Shown: one piece after another, positions 6,193 through 6,940 of the stretch | Layout of the letters: each line of letters opens with the position of its first letter | Position numbering within the stretch: position 1 is the stretch's first letter | Assembly: GCA_030642865.1 (NCBI GenBank) | Contig: DAOWMW010000070.1 | Coordinates: forward strand, 1 to 6,940 | From: Desulfobacteraceae bacterium | GTDB lineage: Bacteria > Desulfobacterota > Desulfobacteria > Desulfobacterales > BuS5 | DNA: 6,940 nt | Direction: 5' to 3' | Position numbers and translations under genes: made by a program | The notes under the pieces: generated by a model | What the model was told of the DNA's origin: nothing | Database searches by the model: none | What the model saw: the letters and a program-made list of their open reading frames with translations, nothing else

Positions 6193-6198
6193 AAGGAG
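6193..6198 (+). promoter_or_regulatory. argG ribosome binding site (decides a GTG start)
   Basis: AAGGAG lies 8 bases before the GTG at 6207. No ATG in the same frame lies near the family N-terminus, so this strong site fixes GTG as the start codon of argG. Confidence 0.8.
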
Positions 6199-6206
6199 AT
6201 ATATCA

Positions 6207-6940
6207 GTGCCGGAAAAAATAAAAAAAGTAATATTAGCATATTCCGGGGGACTCGACACCTCAGTGATCCTGAAATGGTTAATCGAAACGTATAAATGTA
6301 ATGTTATAACATTTTCAGCAGATATCGGCCAGGAAGAAGAGTTGGACGACATAGAAGAAAAAGCCAAACAGACCGGCGCCTCAAAAGTATATATAGATGA
6401 CCTGACAGAAACATTTGCAGCAGATTTTGTTTTTCCTGCTTTCAGGGCAAATGCCATTTACGAAGGTGAATATCTTCTGGGGACAGCCCTTGCAAGGCCA
6501 TTGATTGCCCGGCGCCAGATGGAAATAGCCAGTCTTGAAAATGCAGATGCTGTGAGTCATGGAGCCACAGGGAAAGGAAATGATCAGGTAAGATTTGAGT
6601 TAGGTTATTTTGCCCATGATCCCCATATTAAAATAATTGCCCCATGGAGAGAATGGGATTTAAGCTCCAGAACAAGCCTCATGGCCTTTGCTGAAAAGCA
6701 TGGAATCCCTGTACCGACAACTAAAAAAAATCCATACAGCACCGACAGAAACATGCTTCACATAAGTTATGAAGGTGGAATTTTAGAAGACCCCTGGAAC
6801 CAGCCGCCGGAAGATATGTTCACGCTTACAGTTTCACCAAAAAATGCTCCTTCCACCCCTGAAGTAATTGAAATAACATTTGAAACAGGAAACCCGGTTG
6901 CCATAAACGGCAAAGAAATGACTTCTGCAAATATCCTCAG
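6207..6940 (+). CDS. argG: Argininosuccinate synthase, 3'-truncated by the window edge
   Basis: Joins citrulline and aspartate with ATP, via a citrullyl-AMP intermediate, to argininosuccinate, the seventh step of arginine synthesis, in the cytoplasm. The first 244 residues of an expected 400 or so are present, ending mid-codon at the window edge. The N-terminal ATP-pyrophosphatase domain shows the P-loop AYSGGLDTS (11-19), followed by [10 protein letters not shown] (36-45), [13 protein letters not shown] (89-101) and [14 protein letters not shown] (118-131), the nucleotide and aspartate/citrulline-binding segment. The synthetase domain begins with PWREWDL (146-152) and continues with [15 protein letters not shown] (177-191) and LEDPW (193-197). 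The start is a GTG giving [15 protein letters not shown], the family-typical N-terminus. It is the last gene of the arg block in view, and argH, a frequent next gene, may lie beyond the edge. Confidence 0.96.
   Translation, partial: MPEKIKKVILAYSGGLDTSVILKWLIETYKCNVITFSADIGQEEELDDIEEKAKQTGASKVYIDDLTETFAADFVFPAFRANAIYEGEYLLGTALARPLIARRQMEIASLENADAVSHGATGKGNDQVRFELGYFAHDPHIKIIAPWREWDLSSRTSLMAFAEKHGIPVPTTKKNPYSTDRNMLHISYEGGILEDPWNQPPEDMFTLTVSPKNAPSTPEVIEITFETGNPVAINGKEMTSANIL

Overview
The window carries an uninterrupted run of seven plus-strand genes: xerC (5' part missing), hslV, hslU, argB, argD, argF and argG (3' part missing). All six proteins whose key motifs fall inside the window keep their catalytic or binding residues, and argG is intact as far as it goes. 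The DNA is moderately AT-rich. The gene order (a XerC-type recombinase, the HslVU protease, then a block of arginine genes) and the protein sequences look most like an anaerobic deltaproteobacterium (Desulfobacterota, perhaps Desulfobacterales). That assignment is from memory of the families, not from a search.

Layout. Positions 1-729 hold the catalytic half of XerC. A 233-bp gap (730-962) follows, containing one end of a repeat. hslV (963-1493) and hslU (1710-3089) encode the two halves of the HslVU ATP-dependent protease. A 191-bp structured repeat element fills almost all of the 216 bp between them. argB (3092-4009) starts 2 bp after hslU, argD (4010-5191) starts directly after the argB stop, and argF (5214-6122) follows after 22 bp. 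An imperfect palindrome (6125-6177) separates argF from argG, which starts at a GTG (6207) and runs off the right edge.

How the genes work together. ArgB, ArgD, ArgF and ArgG catalyse the N-acetylglutamate kinase, acetylornithine aminotransferase, ornithine carbamoyltransferase and argininosuccinate synthase steps of arginine synthesis. The remaining steps (argA/argJ, argC, argH) must be encoded elsewhere or just beyond the right edge. ArgB has the N-terminal helix and C-terminal signature of arginine-inhibited enzymes, so pathway flux is probably controlled by feedback at that step. The tight hslU-argB-argD spacing suggests co-transcription and translational coupling of the protease ATPase with the arginine genes.

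The coding content is ordinary housekeeping, and I do not see a new defence, mobile or metabolic system. The unexplained signal is in the intergenic DNA. A perfect 27-bp inverted repeat brackets hslV (781-807 and 1669-1695), the right copy being the end of a long hairpin-forming element (1505-1695). A second, unrelated palindrome lies between argF and argG. These look like small non-coding repeat elements (MITE- or REP-like) inserted in an otherwise compact operon. No tRNA, rRNA, CRISPR array, convincing promoter or intrinsic terminator was found, and no gene-free stretch exceeds 300 bp.
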